The position numbers and the translations under genes were made by a program. A stretch of 64,000 nucleotides of DNA, from NCBI GenBank assembly GCA_963792445.1, contig CAWBWO010000019.1, positions 1 through 64,000 on the forward strand. The letters run 5' to 3'. The DNA comes from Rummeliibacillus sp963792445 (GTDB lineage Bacteria; Bacillota; Bacilli; Bacillales_A; Planococcaceae). Below the pieces are notes generated by a model. That model did no database searches and was not told where the DNA came from. It saw only the letters and a list, made by a program, of their open reading frames with translations. Positions 27,837 through 36,477 of the stretch are shown here, one piece after another. Every line of letters begins with the position of its first letter. Positions within the stretch are counted from its first letter, which is position 1.

Positions 27837-27871
27837 AGTTGATTTATTTAACTAAGTATAATAAAATAACT
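27837..27871 (+). promoter_or_regulatory. Promoter/operator element shared with the 24.8 kb operon, copy 2
   Basis: AGTTGATTTATTT followed by AACTAAGTATAATA and AAATAACT, including TATAAT at 27857-27862, nearly matches 24750-24785. It lies in the divergent region between hxlR and the DUF4242 gene. Confidence 0.65.
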
Positions 27872-27909
27872 TACGTAATCATAAAACTTACTAATCGGAG
27901 GGTTTTACT

Positions 27910-28425
27910 ATGACTTTATATTTAATCGAATCAACTCTTTCAGAAATCTCAAACAAAGAACAATTTCAACAATTAGTTGATCGTGTTCATTCAACAGATG
28001 AAACAACTGTTCTTGAAGTACAAGTGGCAAAAGATTTTAGCCGCGCATACTTCATTTTGGAAACTGATACTGAAGAAGCTGCTAAAGCAGTTCTTGAAAG
28101 CCAAAACATTCAAGTTGACTTAGTAAAAGAAGTTCGCCTTGTTGGAAAACAATTAGATGAATTAAAAGCAAATAAAGAAGCTGTTAACTACCTTGTTGAA
28201 TGGGAAATTCCAGCAGAAATCACAATGGATCAATATTTGGCACGTAAAAAGAAAAATTCTGTACATTATGAAGAAGTACCAGAAGTTAAATTTTCAAGAA
28301 CATATGTATGTGAAGATATGACAAAATGCTTATGCTTCTATGAAGCACCAGATGAAGATGCTGTAAAACGCGCACGTGAAGCAGTTCAAACACCAATTAC
28401 ATCACTAACTGAATTAGCAGACTAA
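27910..28425 (+). CDS. DUF4242 protein with two modules
   Basis: 171 aa. Residues 1-80 (MTLYLIESTLSEIS...) and 95-170 (VNYLVEWEIPAEITMDQYLA) are two ferredoxin-like halves. The second carries the DUF4242 signature TYVCEDMTKCLCFYEAPDED. A Streptomyces DUF4242 protein binds nickel, but here the role is unknown. GGAGGGTTTT precedes the ATG. It is followed after 16 bases by an acyl-CoA-dehydrogenase-like gene, and the pair is under the same element as the ABC importer. Confidence 0.75.
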   Translation: MTLYLIESTLSEISNKEQFQQLVDRVHSTDETTVLEVQVAKDFSRAYFILETDTEEAAKAVLESQNIQVDLVKEVRLVGKQLDELKANKEAVNYLVEWEIPAEITMDQYLARKKKNSVHYEEVPEVKFSRTYVCEDMTKCLCFYEAPDEDAVKRAREAVQTPITSLTELAD

Positions 28426-28441
28426 TAGGGGGAAGGTCTAA

Positions 28442-29515
28442 ATGGCAATCAATCATGAAGAATTGCAGTCAATCATCGAAATAAAGTTAAAGCCATTTGT
28501 AAAAAAAATCGACGAGCAAGCATACTATGCGAGGGATTATTTGGTTGCACTAGGTAAAGCTAACTTTTTTGATTCAAGGGAGCGTACACAACAGGAATTA
28601 TTACGAGATGAATCCGAACTTGTATTCGAAACAGCTAAAGTATGCATGACAACTGCATTTTGTTTATGGTGCCATTTGGCCGCTCTTACCTATATTCGCC
28701 ACACTGAAAATAAGGCATTGAAAAATGAGTTATTGCCTTCTTTAGAAAACGGTCAACTGCTTGGTGCCACTGGTCTTTCTAATCCGATGAAATATTATGC
28801 AGAACTTGAAAAACTATATCTTACTGCTAACAAGACGGATGACGGTTACATTATTAACGGAATTCTTCCATCTGTTTCGAATCTTGCTGACAATCATTGG
28901 TTTGGAATCGTTGCTAAAAATGATGAAGGACAAGAAATTATGGCAATTGTCAATACTAATACTGATGGGTTAACACTAAAGGAAAAGGTTGATTATCTTG
29001 GTGTGAACGGCAGTGCTACTTATTCATGCAGATTTAATCAAGTGAAAATTAGTAACCAGTATGTAATTGCCCATAATGCAGAGCCATTCATTGATTTAAT
29101 CAGACCCACTTTTGTTTTATATCAAATCCCTTTAGGTTTAGGTGTTATAGACTCCGCAATCGAGGGAATTCGTAAAATTCACGCGAAGCAAAACGGTTGT
29201 AATGATTTTCTACCTGTACAGGCAAATGGTTTAGAAGAATATTCCAGAAAAATTCGACTTGCAGTAGATCATGTTATTGATTCTCCTGATTTAAATGGCA
29301 AAGAGATCTGTAAAATCCGCCTAGATACTGCGTACGCAACACTTGAAGCAGTTCAGGCAAATATGTTGCATAATGGCTCTGCTGGATATGTGAACGGAAG
29401 TACACCTTCCCGGAAACTTCGGGAAGCCTACTTCTTTGCGAGTCTGACACCAACAGTCCGTCAATTAGAAAAAATGAAACATAGCTTTGAAAGTTCAACA
29501 AGTAATGCCATATAA
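28442..29515 (+). CDS. Acyl-CoA-dehydrogenase-fold flavoprotein (DszC/SfnC-like group)
   Basis: 357 aa. The helical N-domain, a central beta domain (GATGLSNPMKYYAELEKLYL, TADDGYIINGILPSVSN-like block) and a C-terminal helical bundle are recognisable. The C-terminus reads RKLREAYFFASLTPTVRQLE and lacks the YEGT base of true acyl-CoA dehydrogenases, which suggests either a flavin monooxygenase or oxidase of the DszC/SfnC sulfur-scavenging type or an unusual dehydrogenase. Together with an SsuABC-like importer this hints at scavenging of an organosulfur compound; a nitrogenous or other small organic is equally open. Confidence 0.7.
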   Translation: MAINHEELQSIIEIKLKPFVKKIDEQAYYARDYLVALGKANFFDSRERTQQELLRDESELVFETAKVCMTTAFCLWCHLAALTYIRHTENKALKNELLPSLENGQLLGATGLSNPMKYYAELEKLYLTANKTDDGYIINGILPSVSNLADNHWFGIVAKNDEGQEIMAIVNTNTDGLTLKEKVDYLGVNGSATYSCRFNQVKISNQYVIAHNAEPFIDLIRPTFVLYQIPLGLGVIDSAIEGIRKIHAKQNGCNDFLPVQANGLEEYSRKIRLAVDHVIDSPDLNGKEICKIRLDTAYATLEAVQANMLHNGSAGYVNGSTPSRKLREAYFFASLTPTVRQLEKMKHSFESSTSNAI

Positions 29516-29526
29516 AATGTTTAAAC

Positions 29527-29566
29527 TAAAAATGACGAAACGAGGTAATAATGTTTCGTCATTTTC
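29527..29566 (+). terminator. Terminator of the DUF4242 operon
   Basis: AAAATGACGAAAC / GTTTCGTCATTTT perfect stem with an 11-base loop. Confidence 0.85.
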
Positions 29567-29572
29567 GTTTTA

Positions 29573-29584
29573 GAACAAATGTTC
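29573..29584. promoter_or_regulatory. Isolated LexA-type box
   Basis: GAACAAATGTTC, a perfect GAAC-N4-GTTC palindrome, lies beyond the terminator in an otherwise empty 200-base gap with no clear promoter. It may be a relic. Confidence 0.35.
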
Positions 29585-29744
29585 TTGGTAGAGAAAAATA
29601 GCATATTTATTAATTTTCCATTTGTATTGCAATAGAAGAGCATAAATTTAATATTAATAATATTTTTCTTAATATCAAAATACAAATTCTTGTATGATGA
29701 ATTGGCTTCATATGTAAGATGTTAATAGTTTGCATTGCAGTAAA

Positions 29745-29778
29745 GAAAAAAGGATAGGGAACACCTATCCTTTAAAAT
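29745..29778 (-). terminator. Terminator of the doxX-like gene
   Basis: AAAGGATAGG / CCTATCCTTT stem; on the minus strand a T-run (from AAAAAA on plus) follows. Confidence 0.8.
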
Positions 29779-29793
29779 CAGTATATTAATTTA

Positions 29794-30192
29794 CTAGAAG
29801 ATCATAGCGTCTAGTGAGATAGAACCAGCGCCAATGAAAAACATTCCTAGGGCAATAGCAATTAAAACTAAATTGTATTCAATTCCGCCTCGTTCTGCGA
29901 AAAGTCCCTTTTTACCAGTTACAGTCACCATTGCAACGATCATTGGAACGATGATTAAAAGAGCAGCGAGAGGAGTTAAGAATCCCAATACTAATAGAAT
30001 ACCTCCAACTAATTCTCCTAGACCTGCTACAAGTGCCATAAATTTACCTGGTTTAATACCAATTTGTTCAAAAAATGCACCTGTACCGGCAATTCCACCA
30101 CCACCAAACCATCCAAATACTTTTTGTGAGCCATGGATTGCATAATATAAACCTACAATTACTCTTATGATTAAAAGGCCAATTGCTGCCAT
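29794..30192 (-). CDS. DoxX-family membrane protein
   Basis: 132 aa from ATG 30192 with GGAGGG upstream. Four membrane helices and the motifs IRVIVGLYYAIHGSQKVFGWFGG, GELVGGILLVLGFLTPLAAL and KGLFAERGGIEYNLVL identify DoxX. These proteins are linked to oxidative stress or quinone-type metabolism; the exact role is unclear. It stands alone. Confidence 0.85.
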   Translation of the reverse strand: MAAIGLLIIRVIVGLYYAIHGSQKVFGWFGGGGIAGTGAFFEQIGIKPGKFMALVAGLGELVGGILLVLGFLTPLAALLIIVPMIVAMVTVTGKKGLFAERGGIEYNLVLIAIALGMFFIGAGSISLDAMIF

Positions 30193-30480
30193 TAAAATTC
30201 CCTCCAAATTTATATCGAATTGATTTGTTTCAAATTTAAGTATTATGAAACTGAGATAATTATATAGCGACAATACGTATGTTACCATCGGGCATAAGTC
30301 TGAAGTGAGAATGATCAGCTGAGTTTTTCTTTAAGCTTATTAAAAACACAACCTAAAGTTACATAAAAAGAATGAACATTGTGCTGCACTGAAATGCTTA
30401 TTAATTGAGATAAGCTACTAATTTAATTATTTAGGATATTCAAATATTAACTAAAGAATACAAAAGATAAGACAAATCAA
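30193..30480. other. Intergenic stretch without a visible gene
   Basis: A/T-rich, with stops in all frames. It holds the doxX-like promoter region, but I see no structured element here. The LexA-type promoter of the next gene follows. Confidence 0.6.
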
Positions 30481-30509
30481 TTGAAAAGAGGAACATTTGT
30501 TCTTATAAT
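30481..30509 (+). promoter_or_regulatory. SigmaA promoter with LexA box in the spacer
   Basis: TTGAAA (30481-30486), a 17-base spacer and TATAAT (30504-30509) form a near-consensus promoter. GAACATTTGTTC (30491-30502) occupies the spacer, so LexA binding would block RNA polymerase directly. Confidence 0.8.
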
Positions 30510-30555
30510 TAAATTAGTAAATAAATAAGTTCATTAAGCTTAGAAAGGGGAAGTT

Positions 30556-31347
30556 ATGCCTAGAAAACGTGGAATTACAGATGAAGATATTATTCGAATT
30601 TATAAATCTGGAATAACTGACAAAGAAATGACCGAAGTTACAGGACTATCAAATCGTGCTATTCGAAATGTAATTAATAAACATGGAATTAAACTGAACG
30701 GACTTCCTAGAAAACATAAAGTAAATGAAAACTTTTTCAAGAATTGGTCTCATGAAATGGCCTGGGTATTAGGGATGTTTATTACGGATGGATGTGTTCA
30801 TAATAGAACTCAAACAATCTCATTTTCTCAAAAAAATGAAATAATATTAAAATTAATTGCTTCGTATATGAATGCAGATTATGTTTTAGCTCCTACTGGA
30901 AAAACAAGAACAACGCCGACTTTATTAATAAATTCCAAAATACTTAAGTCTGATCTCGAAAAATTAGGCATTTATGCAAATAAATCATTAATAGCGCCAT
31001 TTCCAAATGTGCCAGAGGAATTTTTAGCATCATTTGTTCGAGGGGTGATTGAAGGAGACGGATGGGTTCAAAAAAAGGGTTATGTGATGAATATAACAAC
31101 TGCCAGTGTAAACTTCGCAAATGGATTACTTGAAGTATTTCAAAAATGGAATTTAAGATCTGAAATAACAATTGAAATAAGCCAAGCAAACCATCAGATA
31201 TATAGAGTATGGGTAAAAGGAAAAGAAACATTACCACGCCTGGCTGAAATTATATATAATAATTCAAGTGAAGACTACATTTCAAATAAAAAACAATTAA
31301 TGTTAATACATTCAAATAAAAATAGTTTAAACAAAGGAGATTATTAA
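30556..31347 (+). CDS. LAGLIDADG homing-endonuclease-like protein with N-terminal HTH
   Basis: 263 aa. Residues 7-45 look like a small helix-turn-helix (DEDIIRIYKSGITDKEMTEV...RAIRNVINKHG). Two LAGLIDADG helices follow: WVLGMFITDGCVH (about 69) and FVRGVIEGDGWVQ (about 160), each ending in the acidic residue needed for metal-dependent cleavage, so the nuclease may be active. It is free-standing, with no intron or intein around it. GAAAGGGG precedes the ATG. The LexA-type promoter upstream is unusual for this family. The RHH-like gene follows one base later. Confidence 0.8.
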   Translation: MPRKRGITDEDIIRIYKSGITDKEMTEVTGLSNRAIRNVINKHGIKLNGLPRKHKVNENFFKNWSHEMAWVLGMFITDGCVHNRTQTISFSQKNEIILKLIASYMNADYVLAPTGKTRTTPTLLINSKILKSDLEKLGIYANKSLIAPFPNVPEEFLASFVRGVIEGDGWVQKKGYVMNITTASVNFANGLLEVFQKWNLRSEITIEISQANHQIYRVWVKGKETLPRLAEIIYNNSSEDYISNKKQLMLIHSNKNSLNKGDY

Positions 31348-31348
31348 A

Positions 31349-31720
31349 ATGTGGAAAAATATAAATGGACGATTAGTACAATCAACAGATACTTCCAGAA
31401 TTAAATTCAGAACAAATATCAGTAAATCGCTATTAACTAAATTAGAAGAGATAGCTAAAGATAATAACACACATGTTAATTATTTATTGGAGTCAGGTTT
31501 AGAAAATTTATTAATTCATGATGCAATTGAATTTGATAAAAAGACTCGTCCTAAAGATCGTGTTCAATATAAAACAACTTATAATAAAGAATTATTAGAT
31601 GCGGTGAAAAAATTTGCAAAGGACCATCACGTTTTTATTAACGATGTGATAGAGTATAGCGTGAAATTTATTAATTTAGATAATGTAAAAGAAAGCAACT
31701 ATCGTTTTAGAATAGAATAG
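31349..31720 (+). CDS. Two-repeat ribbon-helix-helix-like protein
   Basis: 123 aa. Residues 18-55 (RIKFRTNISKSLLTKLEEIA) and 72-110 (RVQYKTTYNKELLDAVKKFA) are an internal duplication: a basic strand, a helix with LxxLxxxA, a turn at NTHVNYL/HVFINDV and a second helix, as in RHH DNA-binding folds. Similar Bacillus proteins have been labelled as rRNA methyltransferases, but no methyltransferase motif is visible. AAAGGAG precedes the ATG. Directly coupled to the LAGLIDADG gene, possibly as its regulator or specificity partner. Confidence 0.65.
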   Translation: MWKNINGRLVQSTDTSRIKFRTNISKSLLTKLEEIAKDNNTHVNYLLESGLENLLIHDAIEFDKKTRPKDRVQYKTTYNKELLDAVKKFAKDHHVFINDVIEYSVKFINLDNVKESNYRFRIE

Positions 31721-31828
31721 CGTTCTTTCTTATTTATAAACTACGCCCCCGTCATAATATATATTCTTGGAAGTTACATTTCATTTCACAAGTATACTTG
31801 AAATAGTGAGATATTTGAGATTTTTAGA

Positions 31829-31865
31829 CAATAAAAAAACTTCAGCATCCATTACTGAAGTTTAT
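31829..31865. terminator. Bidirectional terminator
   Basis: AAACTTCAG / CTGAAGTTT stem with a 9-base loop, A-run before and T after; serves the reverse gene at 31870 as well. Confidence 0.8.
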
Positions 31866-31869
31866 CCGA

Positions 31870-32211
31870 CTATGATTCATTTTTAGAATTCCGATTCATT
31901 TTAAAATCTCTATTTTTGATCACTTGAATCCATTGCTGAATTTGTTCTTTTGTTATAATCCATAATTCTTTCACAGTTGTTTTGACGCTATTCATGTCAG
32001 TTAAATTATCTAACGATTTTGCTAATTTAATCTGTGCTATTTGTTTGCGGTTCAGCCTTGTATTAATAACTGTTTCAATGTTTTGATTTGCTAATTCTAG
32101 GGTTCGAATGGCGGTCTCTAATTTTCTTTCAGAAACCTTCAAATTTAGTTCAATTATTGCAATTGGTATTAATGAACCAACGATAATAAGTACAATAAAT
32201 ATATAAATCAA
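31870..32211 (-). CDS. Single-pass membrane protein with coiled coil
   Basis: 113 aa from TTG 32211, chosen because GGAGGTGA lies four bases upstream; a TTG at 32232 would add seven residues that overlap that ribosome site. One N-terminal membrane helix (IYIFIVLIIVGSLIPIAI) is followed by a helical, heptad-rich region (VSERKLETAIRTLELANQNI). No known family. Single gene. Confidence 0.6.
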   Translation of the reverse strand: MIYIFIVLIIVGSLIPIAIIELNLKVSERKLETAIRTLELANQNIETVINTRLNRKQIAQIKLAKSLDNLTDMNSVKTTVKELWIITKEQIQQWIQVIKNRDFKMNRNSKNES

Positions 32212-32350
32212 TATTTCACCTCCAGTCCACAATATCTATTACCACTTTTCCCCTATTTATATGCTTTCATAACGAAATAATTACTTTATTTTGAAGTTTG
32301 TATTACAATTTCAAGACGTTCAGGACTTTTCTAATACCTAAATGCATTTA

Positions 32351-32388
32351 ATCAAAAAAGAGAGTCTATCCGAAGATATACTCTCTAA
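32351..32388 (-). terminator. Terminator downstream of dctSR
   Basis: On the minus strand AGAGAGT-A-TATC, a UUCG tetraloop and GATA-G-ACTCTCT are followed by six T. Confidence 0.8.
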
Positions 32389-32629
32389 AATTGGTTATTT
32401 GTCCTATTTTTTGTATCGGTGAATTTACCTTTATAAAAATCCAAAGACTCAATGATCCGCTTCTTGCTAAATCAATATAGCCGCTATTCCCCTGCTGCTC
32501 CAAACACTTATTAAACTGGAAAATTTCTTTGAAATATAAGTTACTTTTAGTTTTTGCGTTTCTAATTCAAACATTGCTCGCCATTCTGGAATATGAGATA
32601 CTACCATCTTTTGACGTATATGTCTGACC
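32389..32629 (-). other. Gap with a possible decayed frame
   Basis: On the minus strand 32625-32480 encodes RQKMVVSHIPEWRAMFELET and about 30 more residues before a stop. The VxxxPEWxxMFExExxKL pattern recalls the N-terminus of GrpB-family proteins, but the HIGST motif that should follow is missing. If real it is a fragment. No start or ribosome site was seen. Confidence 0.25.
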
Positions 32630-33322
32630 TCACTTTATTAACCGATACTGGTTAACAGGTCTGCCAACTCCCCCGTATTGAATATCAATTTTCACTTTGT
32701 TTTGTTTTTCAAGATAGTCTAAATAGCGACGAGCCGTTACCCGAGCTAAACCAACCCCATTTGCCACTTCCTCAGCGGATACAGAATGTTCTTGGATCCC
32801 GATAAACGTAACAATTTTCTCTAGTGTTGAAGCATTTAAGCCTTTTGGCAGTTTGATATCAATTGAAGCAGGTGTTTGTTGATGATGAAGTAAAAGATCT
32901 AATTCTTTTTGCGTCATCTCATTTTTTTCATTGATTTTCGTTTTAAATTGTCGATAATTTTCTAATGTATGCTTCATACGTTCAAATGAAAATGGCTTCA
33001 TAATATAATCGAAAACCCCTAGTTGTAACATTTTTTGAATGGTTTTCATATCATTTGCAGCGGTTACAGCGATAACATCTACCTTAAAATCTTTTTCACG
33101 TATCTTTTTTAATGTTTCAATACCATCTTGTTCCGGCATGAAAATATCCATAAAGACTAGATCCGGTTTTAATTGTTTAATTTGTTGAATTCCTTCTATC
33201 CCGTTTTTGGCCGTCCCAATCATCAAAAACCCTTGGACTTGCTCGATAAATTGTCGATTCACTTGGCGAACCATTGGGTCATCTTCAACTAATAAGACTT
33301 GAATTGGTTGCAATTCAATCAC
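32630..33322 (-). CDS. dctR: Response regulator of the C4-dicarboxylate system
   Basis: 230 aa, CitB/DcuR-type. The receiver domain (5-120) has VEDDP, DIFMPEQDGIE with the phosphorylated Asp, TAAND and YIMKPF. The C-terminal half carries the helix-turn-helix EEVANGVGLARVTARRYLDY. The GTG at 33322 and a TTG at 33313 are both possible starts; the TTG is better spaced from AAGGGG. It follows dctS by five bases and should activate dctA in response to fumarate, succinate or malate. Confidence 0.85.
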   Translation of the reverse strand: MIELQPIQVLLVEDDPMVRQVNRQFIEQVQGFLMIGTAKNGIEGIQQIKQLKPDLVFMDIFMPEQDGIETLKKIREKDFKVDVIAVTAANDMKTIQKMLQLGVFDYIMKPFSFERMKHTLENYRQFKTKINEKNEMTQKELDLLLHHQQTPASIDIKLPKGLNASTLEKIVTFIGIQEHSVSAEEVANGVGLARVTARRYLDYLEKQNKVKIDIQYGGVGRPVNQYRLIK

Positions 33323-33327
33323 CCCTT

Positions 33328-34926
33328 CTATAAATAAAACGTTACAAATATACTTGTACCTTCACCTAATGTGCTTTTCACTTCAATTGTACCTTCTAAT
33401 TTTTTAACGATATCTTGGATTAAATAAAGTCCGATTCCGTGATTTTCATTTTTCTTTGTAGAATATCCATTGTCAAAAATACGTGCTTTTACTTCATCGG
33501 ACATTCCGACACCGTTATCTTCTACTAGTATTGATAAAGTTTCTTCATCTTGATCGATACTAATCATGACTTTCTTTTCTTCTTTTTTTGCAAGTTGCAA
33601 TGCTTCGAAGGCATTTTCGATTAAGTTCCCAATGACAACAACAAAATCATTGAAATCCAATTGTTCTGGAATATTAGTTAATTGACTATTCATATCAATC
33701 TCCACATCTATTCCGAGTTCTTTTCCATGATTTATTTTACTTAATAATAACCCAGAAATATTTTGATTTTTGATGCGGTCATTTAAGAAGTTTACAATTT
33801 CTTCTTGTTTTTCTTTTACTTCTTCAATATAAGAAAGTGCTTGTTGATAATGTCCTAACTGTAATAAGCCTGCAATTGTATGAATTTTATTTTTATGCTC
33901 ATGATTTTGAATACGTAGAGCTTGTACAAATTCTTTTACACCAGTTAATTCTTCCGCAAGTTTTCTTACCTCTGTTCGGTCTTGGAAAATCGCAATGGCT
34001 CCAACTGTCTCCCCAGAAACGATAATCGGTACACGGTTACTCATAATATTATGTTGATTGATTAATAATTCTTTGTTGTAAATGGGCTGATTATAGTCTA
34101 GAATTTCAGGCAATCTTGTATCTGGTAAGATATCAAAGATTTTCTTCCCGATTAAATCGTCATCTGTTATACCTAATATTTGTTTTGCTTTTGTATTAAA
34201 GATCGTGACCGTCAAATCATTATCAATCGTAATAATTCCTTCATGCATCGCATTAAATGTTTCTGTACGCTCTGTGTACATTTTGGCTATCTCATGTGGT
34301 TCTAAATCAAACATTTGTTTCTTCATGTTCCGGCCGAGTAACCATGCTCCCCAAGCGCCAAATAATAGAGATAGAAACGTTGCAGTCAAGATTTCTTTCC
34401 GAATACTATACAATATTTCAGGTATCGTAGGTAGACTATATCCTACAATTACCACTCCTATTTGTTGATGATTTTCATTCATGATAGGTACAAACGCTCT
34501 AATAATCTTACCTACTTCGCCCTGTGCTTTTGACAAATAATAATGTTCAGCAAAAGCTGCATTCTCATCGCTTGTTTTCGATTTTGTTCCGATTAATGAT
34601 TTTACAGGGTGAGAAAGTCGTATATGGTCCATATTTAAAACAACAATGTATTCTGCTTTGTTAATGATCCGAATTCCTTCAATTGTTTCACTAATCCCTT
34701 TTGCTTGTTGCTTTGGATTTGTTTCTACTGATAATTCTTTTGTCACTTCAGGAAGTTTGGCAACAGTTCGAGCGATTAGCATGGCCTGATTTCCTAATTC
34801 TTTTTCTTTGGTCGACAAGATATTACCAATTACAAAAATACCCGCAACTAAAAATGAAAAAACAATGATGAAGAAGGTGAGCGAAATAATTTTACCATTC
34901 ATGGACAGATGCTTCTGTTTCACCAT
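33328..34926 (-). CDS. dctS: Sensor histidine kinase of the C4-dicarboxylate system
   Basis: 532 aa, DcuS/CitA class. Two membrane helices (14-34 and about 176-198) flank an extracytoplasmic PAS-like (PDC) domain with RIINKAEYIVVLNMDHIRLSHP. A cytoplasmic PAS (about 215-325) is followed by the H-box ALRIQNHEHKNKIHTIAGLL with the phosphorylated His, and N, G1 and G2 boxes (NLIENAFEAL, VEDNGVGM, GIGLYL). Upstream of and coupled to dctR. The order dctB / dctS-dctR / dctA matches the Bacillus subtilis system. Confidence 0.88.
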   Translation of the reverse strand: MVKQKHLSMNGKIISLTFFIIVFSFLVAGIFVIGNILSTKEKELGNQAMLIARTVAKLPEVTKELSVETNPKQQAKGISETIEGIRIINKAEYIVVLNMDHIRLSHPVKSLIGTKSKTSDENAAFAEHYYLSKAQGEVGKIIRAFVPIMNENHQQIGVVIVGYSLPTIPEILYSIRKEILTATFLSLLFGAWGAWLLGRNMKKQMFDLEPHEIAKMYTERTETFNAMHEGIITIDNDLTVTIFNTKAKQILGITDDDLIGKKIFDILPDTRLPEILDYNQPIYNKELLINQHNIMSNRVPIIVSGETVGAIAIFQDRTEVRKLAEELTGVKEFVQALRIQNHEHKNKIHTIAGLLQLGHYQQALSYIEEVKEKQEEIVNFLNDRIKNQNISGLLLSKINHGKELGIDVEIDMNSQLTNIPEQLDFNDFVVVIGNLIENAFEALQLAKKEEKKVMISIDQDEETLSILVEDNGVGMSDEVKARIFDNGYSTKKNENHGIGLYLIQDIVKKLEGTIEVKSTLGEGTSIFVTFYL

Positions 34927-34995
34927 TCTTCCTCCAATCTGTTCGTGTACTCATATTGTATCACCTGGAATTATGTTAGAATAGAAAGAAAGTGA

Positions 34996-35139
34996 AACTT
35001 CAATCAGTGGGGTTTTTTTCCATCCCCCACTGATTGATAGTTGAACCAATCGGGCTTTTACGGGCATTTGTCTCCCACCTCTGCTTCTCCGTATTTTCTA
35101 CAGCCTTGAGGTGGGAGTCAAAAGCCAGTTAATGCGGGA
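34996..35139 (+). repeat. Structured intergenic repeat, copy 1
   Basis: About 145 bases shared with 47514-47654 in the opposite orientation. It has one hairpin (CAATCAGTGGGG / CCCCCACTGATTG), the block CGGGCTTTTACGGGCA, a second hairpin (CTCCCACCTC / GAGGTGGGAG) and ends GTTAATGCGGGA. It lies 26 bases upstream of the dctB start, in the same orientation. Confidence 0.8.
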
Positions 35140-35164
35140 AAAATGTCAGAATGTTGGTGATTGC

Positions 35165-36184
35165 ATGAAAGTATATATTACTACCGCTATTTTAACGATT
35201 GTACTGCTCCTTGCTTCCATTGGCTTAAGGCAACAAGTTTGGCAAAATGCACCCCTTCCTAAGGATGAGGAACAGCAAGGGCTTAATAAACAAATTGTGA
35301 TTAATTTTAGCCATGTTGTTGCAGAAGATACGCCTAAGGGACAAGCAACTATTAAATTTGCAAAAATTTTAGAAGAAAAATCAAACGGTAGAATTCATGT
35401 GGTCATTTATCCAAATGGCATGCTTTATAACGACGATAACGAGTTAAAAGCCCTACAAAATGGTGATGTACAAATGATTGCTCCAACATTTTCTAAAATG
35501 ACCGACACGATCCCTGCATGGCAAGTATTAGATTTACCGTACTTATTTCATACAGACAAAGATGTAGAAAAAGTTTTAAATGGCAAAGTCGGAGAACAAC
35601 TATTAAATCAATCCAACCATGCAAATGTTAAAGGGCTCGCATTTTGGAATAATGGTTTTAAACAAATGATTGCTGAAAGAAAACCATTAGTCCAAATAGA
35701 AGATTTTAAAAATTTAAAAATCCGTGCAATGCCAAGCCAAGTTTTGCAATCACAATTTAAATTACTCGGTGCAAGTTCAGTTAAAACTTCTTTCGATGAA
35801 TTATATTCTGAAATAGAAAATCATGGAATCGATGCTCAAGAAAATACATTATCTAATATCTATTCCAAAGGATTTTATAAAGTCCAAAAGCATATCACAC
35901 TTACAAATCATGGTCTATTAGGCTATGCCGTGTTGATGAACGAAGATTTCTGGAATAGCCTTCCTCAAGATTTGCAAGAAGATGTTGAAGAATCAATGGA
36001 TGAGGCAACAAAATGGAACTTCCAAATTGCAAAAGAAATGAATGAGCAGGATTTAGAAAAGCTGAAAAAAGATCCAAATATCGATATTTCCACTTTATCT
36101 GTTGCAGAACAGAGAAAATGGGAGAAACAATTTAGGTCTCTATATAGTGAATATAATAAGACGAATAGGCTCCGTCTTTCTTAG
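35165..36184 (+). CDS. dctB: TRAP/DctP-type C4-dicarboxylate-binding protein
   Basis: 339 aa from ATG 35165. Longer frames reach back into the repeat and are unlikely. An N-terminal hydrophobic helix (signal or anchor, 5-20) is followed by a DctP fold: INFSHVVAEDTPKGQATIKF, LDLPYLFHTDKDVEKVL, NLKIRAMPSQVLQSQF with the carboxylate-binding Arg, and HGLLGYAVLMNEDFWNSL. There is no TRAP permease gene, so as in B. subtilis DctB it probably serves the DctS sensor rather than a TRAP transporter. The ribosome site is weak. Confidence 0.8.
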   Translation: MKVYITTAILTIVLLLASIGLRQQVWQNAPLPKDEEQQGLNKQIVINFSHVVAEDTPKGQATIKFAKILEEKSNGRIHVVIYPNGMLYNDDNELKALQNGDVQMIAPTFSKMTDTIPAWQVLDLPYLFHTDKDVEKVLNGKVGEQLLNQSNHANVKGLAFWNNGFKQMIAERKPLVQIEDFKNLKIRAMPSQVLQSQFKLLGASSVKTSFDELYSEIENHGIDAQENTLSNIYSKGFYKVQKHITLTNHGLLGYAVLMNEDFWNSLPQDLQEDVEESMDEATKWNFQIAKEMNEQDLEKLKKDPNIDISTLSVAEQRKWEKQFRSLYSEYNKTNRLRLS

Positions 36185-36262
36185 AGAAATCCAATCAGAG
36201 ATCAATCATTAGTATCTGTATTAGTACAAAATGGTCAAAATTAAATAATTCTTAAAAATTTT

Positions 36263-36295
36263 TTAAACCGAGAACTTGCTTCTCGGTTTTTGTTT
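36263..36295 (+). terminator. Terminator of dctB
   Basis: AAACCGAGAA / TTCTCGGTTT stem with a short loop and five T. Confidence 0.85.
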
Positions 36296-36420
36296 ATCCA
36301 TTGATATAACTGGATTTTACGTATATGTAACAACTTTTCGAATAAATGAGACCAAAATGACCAAAAAGAGTTTTATAACCATAATAATAAATATTCTGAA
36401 TTTAGTCGTATGATAATTCA

Positions 36421-36434
36421 TGTAAGCGATAACA
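36421..36434 (+). promoter_or_regulatory. Catabolite-responsive element (cre) before dctA
   Basis: TGTAAGCGATAACA matches the cre consensus TGWAANCGNTNWCA at every position and lies 44 bases before the dctA start, so CcpA repression in glucose is likely. Confidence 0.7.
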
Positions 36435-36477
36435 AAAACTAAACAAAACAAAAACAACACACAAAGAAGGTATGGCT

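Noticed and set aside
32480..32625. GrpB-family gene on the minus strand
   Set aside because: Only a weak N-terminal resemblance; the conserved HIGST motif is missing, so it is recorded as a possible fragment only.
36230..36366. DctR boxes (AAAATGGTCAAAA and AAAATGACCAAAA)
   Set aside because: Two similar A-rich motifs in opposite orientation before dctA, but one lies before the dctB terminator and the low complexity makes chance likely.
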